A stretch of 64,000 nucleotides of DNA. Source: Sandaracinobacteroides sp039808025. GTDB taxonomy: Bacteria > Pseudomonadota > Alphaproteobacteria > Sphingomonadales > Sphingomonadaceae. A model generated the notes under the pieces. It did not search any database. It was not told where the DNA came from and saw only the letters and a program-made list of their open reading frames with translations. The DNA is taken from positions 223,038 to 287,037 of the forward strand of contig JBDHSK010000004.1 of the NCBI GenBank assembly GCA_039808025.1, in the 5' to 3' direction. Positions 61,166 through 64,000 of this stretch are shown piece by piece; position 1 is the stretch's first letter; each line of letters begins with the position of its first letter. The position numbers and the translations under genes were made by a program.

Positions 61166-63718
61166 ATGCTGGCGAGCCGTGTTTCGTTCGCGTGCCAGCT
61201 TCGCCGTTTCGGGACGGCGGAGGCGCTGGTCTGCGACAATGGCGAGAGTCTCAGCTATTCAGAACTGGCTGACCGGGTTGCGGCATTTATGGCGCGGCTG
61301 GGCACGGAACGACGGTTGCTGCTGGTTGCTACCGAGAATGCCGTGCAGCCGGTGGTTGCCTATCTGGCGGCACTCGCCGGCGGCCATGCGGTCATCATGG
61401 CGGCAGAAGCCTCCAACCGCCTGATCGAGGCATTCCGGCCCGATGCCGTCTTCAGTCGTCGAGACGGAGAGTGGCGCCTCGATACCACGGAGCCGCTTGG
61501 CGGGTTGCACCCCGATCTGGCGCTGCTGCTTTCCACATCGGGCACGACCGGCGCCACCAAGCTGATCCGGCTGTCAGCGAGCGCCGTCGATGCCAATGCT
61601 CGTTCCATCGCCACCTATCTTGGCCTCGGGCCGGACGAACGTCCGCTCACCACGCTTCCCATCCACTACAGCTACGGGCTGTCGGTGCTGAATTCGCACC
61701 TCGCCACCGGCGGCACCCTGCTGCTGACCGGCCGCTCGCTGCTGGAACACGAGCTGTGGGATTTTTTCGATCGGGAGGGGGGCACCTCGCTGGCCGGCGT
61801 GCCCTATTCCTACGAGCTGCTCGACCGTATCGGCTTCTGGGACCGCGAGCACCCGACCCTGCGAACCCTGACCCAGGCGGGTGGGCGGCTGCCGGCCGAG
61901 GCGGCGGCGCGCATCGGCCACTGGGCCCGGAAGCACGGCGTGCGCTTCTTCATCATGTATGGCCAGACCGAGGCCACCGCCCGTATGGCCTATCTGCCCC
62001 CCGAACGGCTGGCAGACGCTCCGGATTGTATAGGCATTGCCATTCCCGGTGGTCAGCTTCACCTCGAGGCCAATGGTGCCCCGGTCACCACCAGCGAGGC
62101 CGAAGGCGAACTGGTATATCGGGGGCCCAATGTCATGATGGGCTATGCGCTGGCTCGTTCCGACCTGGAAAGGGGCGCCGAGATCGACGCCCTGCATACC
62201 GGTGACCTTGCCGTCCGTCGGCCCGATGGCCTGTTCCGCATCACCGGTCGTTCCAGCCGCATCGCCAAACCCTTCGGCCTGCGGATTTCCTTCGACGAGA
62301 TTGAACGGCAGCTTTCGGAACAGGGGTTGTCGGCAGCCGTCACCGGCACCGATCAACTGATCGCCATCGCCGTAACCGGCACAGCCCCCGCCGGGCTGGC
62401 TTCCGGGCTTGCCAGCCGCATGAAGCTTCCCGAAGATCTGTTCGACGTAAGCGGCAGGCCCGAACTGCCAAGGCTCGCCAACGGCAAGACCGATTACCGC
62501 ACCCTGCTGGCCGAGGCCGAGGCCCGTCGGGCGCAGGCGGCTACGAGCCCGGAGACAGGCGAGAACGCCATTGTCGCGATTTTCCGTCGGGCTTTCCCGA
62601 CGCAGTCTTTCGATGGCGACCCGAGTTTTGCGGCGCTGGGTGGGGACAGCCTCGTCTATGTGCAGATGTCGATGGCGCTGGAAGACGTGCTTGGGGAATT
62701 ACCCGAGAACTGGGAGTCCCTGCCGATCTCGCAACTGGAGGCAAAGGCGAAAGGGGGGCGCAGGCATCAGCGGAGTGCGCGCCTAGATAGCGAGATGCTG
62801 CTGCGGGCGCTTGCCCTCATCGCGGTCATCGTCAACCATGCCAGCGCCTATCCGGTAGGCGGCGGCTCGGATATCCTGATGTTGCTGGCCGGCTATTCGA
62901 TGGCGCGCTTCCAGTCGTCCCGGTTGCTGGACGGGCAGAGGATAGCGGTGGTGCGTGACTACTTCGTGCGGGTCATGATGCCGTATCTGGCTATTCTGCT
63001 GGCCTATTCTGTATTTCGCAAACCGGTATCACTTAAGAATTTTCTCCTGATCGGCAATTACTTTCCATCGCCTGGCGGGTTTCTCACGCCGTTCAGTTTT
63101 CTTGAGGCCCTGCTTCAGCTCTATCTGCTGGCGTCGCTTGTCTTTCTGGTGCCGGCCGTGCGGGCAGCGGGGCGCGATGATCCGTTTCGGCTGGGTCTGT
63201 GGTTTGTGGCTGCCGGCTATTGCGTGAAATTTGCCGCCATCATCCTGTTCCCGGCCATTACCGCATCGCTTGGCAACCGCACGGCCGATGCGGCGCTGGG
63301 TCTGTTTACCCTCGGCTGGCTGATCTGGTTCGCCCGCACTCCGCTGCAGAAATGGATCGCCACAGTCTGCATGCTGGTGTTGGCGCTGCTGACGGCCGGC
63401 GTTGTGCCATCACTGGCCATCTGGGCAGAGTTTCCCGATATTGTCAGCCAGACGCGGACGCTCTGGCTGTTGGCGGGGGTGGTGATGCTGCTGTTCTGGC
63501 CGCGCCTGCCGGTTTCTGCCCTGCTGCGAACAGCCGTCGCCCGGATCTCGGGGGCCGGCTATCATATCTACCTGTTGCATGGCGTGGTCGTTTATATTGT
63601 GTTGGTGTGGCTGCCGCAGACGCCACTTGTCGTCACGCTGATCGGCGCCCTGCTGCTGAGGATCATGTTCAACGCCGGCATTGGCCGGCTCAACCGCCAG
63701 CTCTGGTCCCGGACGTGA
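61166..63718 (+). CDS. adenylation - carrier protein - membrane acyltransferase-3 fusion
   Basis: A single 850-residue chain with three parts. Residues 1-465 form an AMP-binding adenylation domain (LLLSTSGTTGATKLIRL, IMYGQTEATARMAYLP, LHTGDLAVRRPDGLFRITGRSSR, lysine in RLANGKTDYRTL). Residues about 470-540 form a carrier domain with phosphopantetheine Ser495 in LGGDSLVYVQM. Residues 545-845 form an acyltransferase-3 membrane domain with the R-x10-H motif Arg547/His558 (RALALIAVIVNH) and GGGSDILMLLAGYSMARF. It could activate an acid, load it on the carrier and transfer it across the membrane to a glycan or lipid, as DltABC do in separate proteins. Substrate and acceptor are unknown. A PEP-CTERM gene follows on the other strand. 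Confidence 0.85.
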   Translation: MLASRVSFACQLRRFGTAEALVCDNGESLSYSELADRVAAFMARLGTERRLLLVATENAVQPVVAYLAALAGGHAVIMAAEASNRLIEAFRPDAVFSRRDGEWRLDTTEPLGGLHPDLALLLSTSGTTGATKLIRLSASAVDANARSIATYLGLGPDERPLTTLPIHYSYGLSVLNSHLATGGTLLLTGRSLLEHELWDFFDREGGTSLAGVPYSYELLDRIGFWDREHPTLRTLTQAGGRLPAEAAARIGHWARKHGVRFFIMYGQTEATARMAYLPPERLADAPDCIGIAIPGGQLHLEANGAPVTTSEAEGELVYRGPNVMMGYALARSDLERGAEIDALHTGDLAVRRPDGLFRITGRSSRIAKPFGLRISFDEIERQLSEQGLSAAVTGTDQLIAIAVTGTAPAGLASGLASRMKLPEDLFDVSGRPELPRLANGKTDYRTLLAEAEARRAQAATSPETGENAIVAIFRRAFPTQSFDGDPSFAALGGDSLVYVQMSMALEDVLGELPENWESLPISQLEAKAKGGRRHQRSARLDSEMLLRALALIAVIVNHASAYPVGGGSDILMLLAGYSMARFQSSRLLDGQRIAVVRDYFVRVMMPYLAILLAYSVFRKPVSLKNFLLIGNYFPSPGGFLTPFSFLEALLQLYLLASLVFLVPAVRAAGRDDPFRLGLWFVAAGYCVKFAAIILFPAITASLGNRTADAALGLFTLGWLIWFARTPLQKWIATVCMLVLALLTAGVVPSLAIWAEFPDIVSQTRTLWLLAGVVMLLFWPRLPVSALLRTAVARISGAGYHIYLLHGVVVYIVLVWLPQTPLVVTLIGALLLRIMFNAGIGRLNRQLWSRT

Positions 63719-63737
63719 TCGGGCAAAGGCCGGAGCC

Positions 63738-63773
63738 GGCTACAAGGCTGGCTACAAAGCTGGCTACAAGGTT
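63738..63773. repeat. 12-bp tandem repeat after the fusion gene
   Basis: GGCTACAAGGCT, GGCTACAAAGCT and GGCTACAAGGTT in tandem (three copies, one or two differences), 20 bases past the stop codon. Confidence 0.7.
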
Positions 63774-63788
63774 GGCGGGTGACGAAGC

Positions 63789-63819
63789 AACGCCCCGCAC
63801 CATGGTGGTACGGGGCGTT
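63789..63819. terminator. bidirectional terminator between convergent genes
   Basis: Nine-base perfect arms AACGCCCCG (63789-63797) and CGGGGCGTT (63811-63819), with a loop that itself holds the palindrome CACCATGGTG. It is placed between the 3' ends of the fusion gene and the PEP-CTERM gene. Confidence 0.75.
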
Positions 63820-63835
63820 GTTGTCAGGGCCGGGT

Positions 63836-64000
63836 TCAGGCGCGGGCGATATGCCGGCGGCGTGCCGCTGCCCCCACCAGCCCAAAGCCGGCGATCAGCA
63901 GCGCCCAGGTGGCCGGCTCGGGAACGCCCGGGTTGCCCGGCGTATCCGAACCGAAGGTGATGTTGTCGAAGGCAACATAGTTGGCCGTTCCGCCGAAGTT
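63836..64000 (-). CDS. PEPxxWA-CTERM protein (partial, 5' end outside window)
   Basis: The last 54 residues of a minus-strand gene that runs off the window edge. It ends with GVPEPATWALLIAGFGLVGAAARRRHIARA, a complete PEPxxWA sorting signal: PEPATWA motif, hydrophobic helix, basic cluster. Upstream, YVAFDNITFGSDTPGNPG is the usual end of a PEP-CTERM beta-sandwich domain. It is nearly identical in its signal to the protein at 12171, so both should be handled by the same exosortase. Confidence 0.88.
   Translation of the reverse strand, partial: NFGGTANYVAFDNITFGSDTPGNPGVPEPATWALLIAGFGLVGAAARRRHIARA

Overview
The window is GC-rich, densely coded bacterial DNA and looks chromosomal: it carries dnaA, rpsA, rpsT, cmk, tmk, mutM, ubiE/ubiB and a tRNA-Ser gene. 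Two proteins with PEPxxWA C-terminal sorting signals, two large TonB-dependent receptors, a RegB/RegA pair, a complete cbb3-oxidase operon and PQQ enzymes together suggest an alphaproteobacterium, most likely of the order Sphingomonadales. This assignment rests on gene content only.

Layout. 1-7275 is the cbb3 oxidase operon ccoNOQP-ccoGHIS, whose first gene is cut by the window edge. 7349-10834 holds a thiol peroxidase, cmk, rpsA and ihfB. 11039-20863 is a mixed stretch: DUF1838 protein, PEP-CTERM protein behind a sigma-54-like promoter, DUF1330 protein, quinone oxidoreductase, superoxide dismutase, AidB-like acyl-CoA dehydrogenase with an in-frame 30-bp minisatellite, PQQ-type sugar dehydrogenase, zinc metallopeptidase, aspartyl hydroxylase-like protein and a small secreted protein. 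20928-24641 holds the redox two-component system regB-regA with an ankyrin protein, and divergently a SCO1 copper chaperone, which fits with control and assembly of cytochrome oxidase. 24602-33243 holds small enzymes, mtgA, dnaA, rpsT, mutM, ubiE and ubiB.

33540-39945 is a catabolic-looking operon: TonB receptor, cyclase-family hydrolase, MFS transporter, cupin, fumarylacetoacetase. 39971-49739 is the most notable region. A secreted alpha/beta hydrolase and an N-terminal-heme PQQ dehydrogenase are joined by a one-base overlap and look like the oxidised polyvinyl alcohol hydrolase and polyvinyl alcohol dehydrogenase of known PVA-degrading sphingomonads. They are followed by a TonB receptor and a double-TetR regulator, and preceded by a divergent MFS-TetR pair. 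49780-58162 is a CoA-ester module: single-chain biotin carboxylase/carboxyltransferase, thiolase, 3-hydroxyacyl-CoA dehydrogenase, acyl-CoA ligase and SDR. It could process the acids released from the polymer, but that link is inference.

58196-60673 returns to housekeeping genes (tmk, rlpA, mltB-like), then tRNA-Ser(UGA). 61166-63718 encodes an unusual single chain with an adenylation domain, a carrier domain and a membrane acyltransferase-3 domain. The right edge cuts a second PEP-CTERM gene.

Recurring oddities are tandem repeats whose period is a multiple of three inside coding sequence (12 bp in mutM, 30 bp in the acyl-CoA dehydrogenase and an MFS gene), paired palindromes upstream of dnaA, and one gene broken at a seven-base homopolymer. 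No insertion sequence, prophage or CRISPR array was seen.
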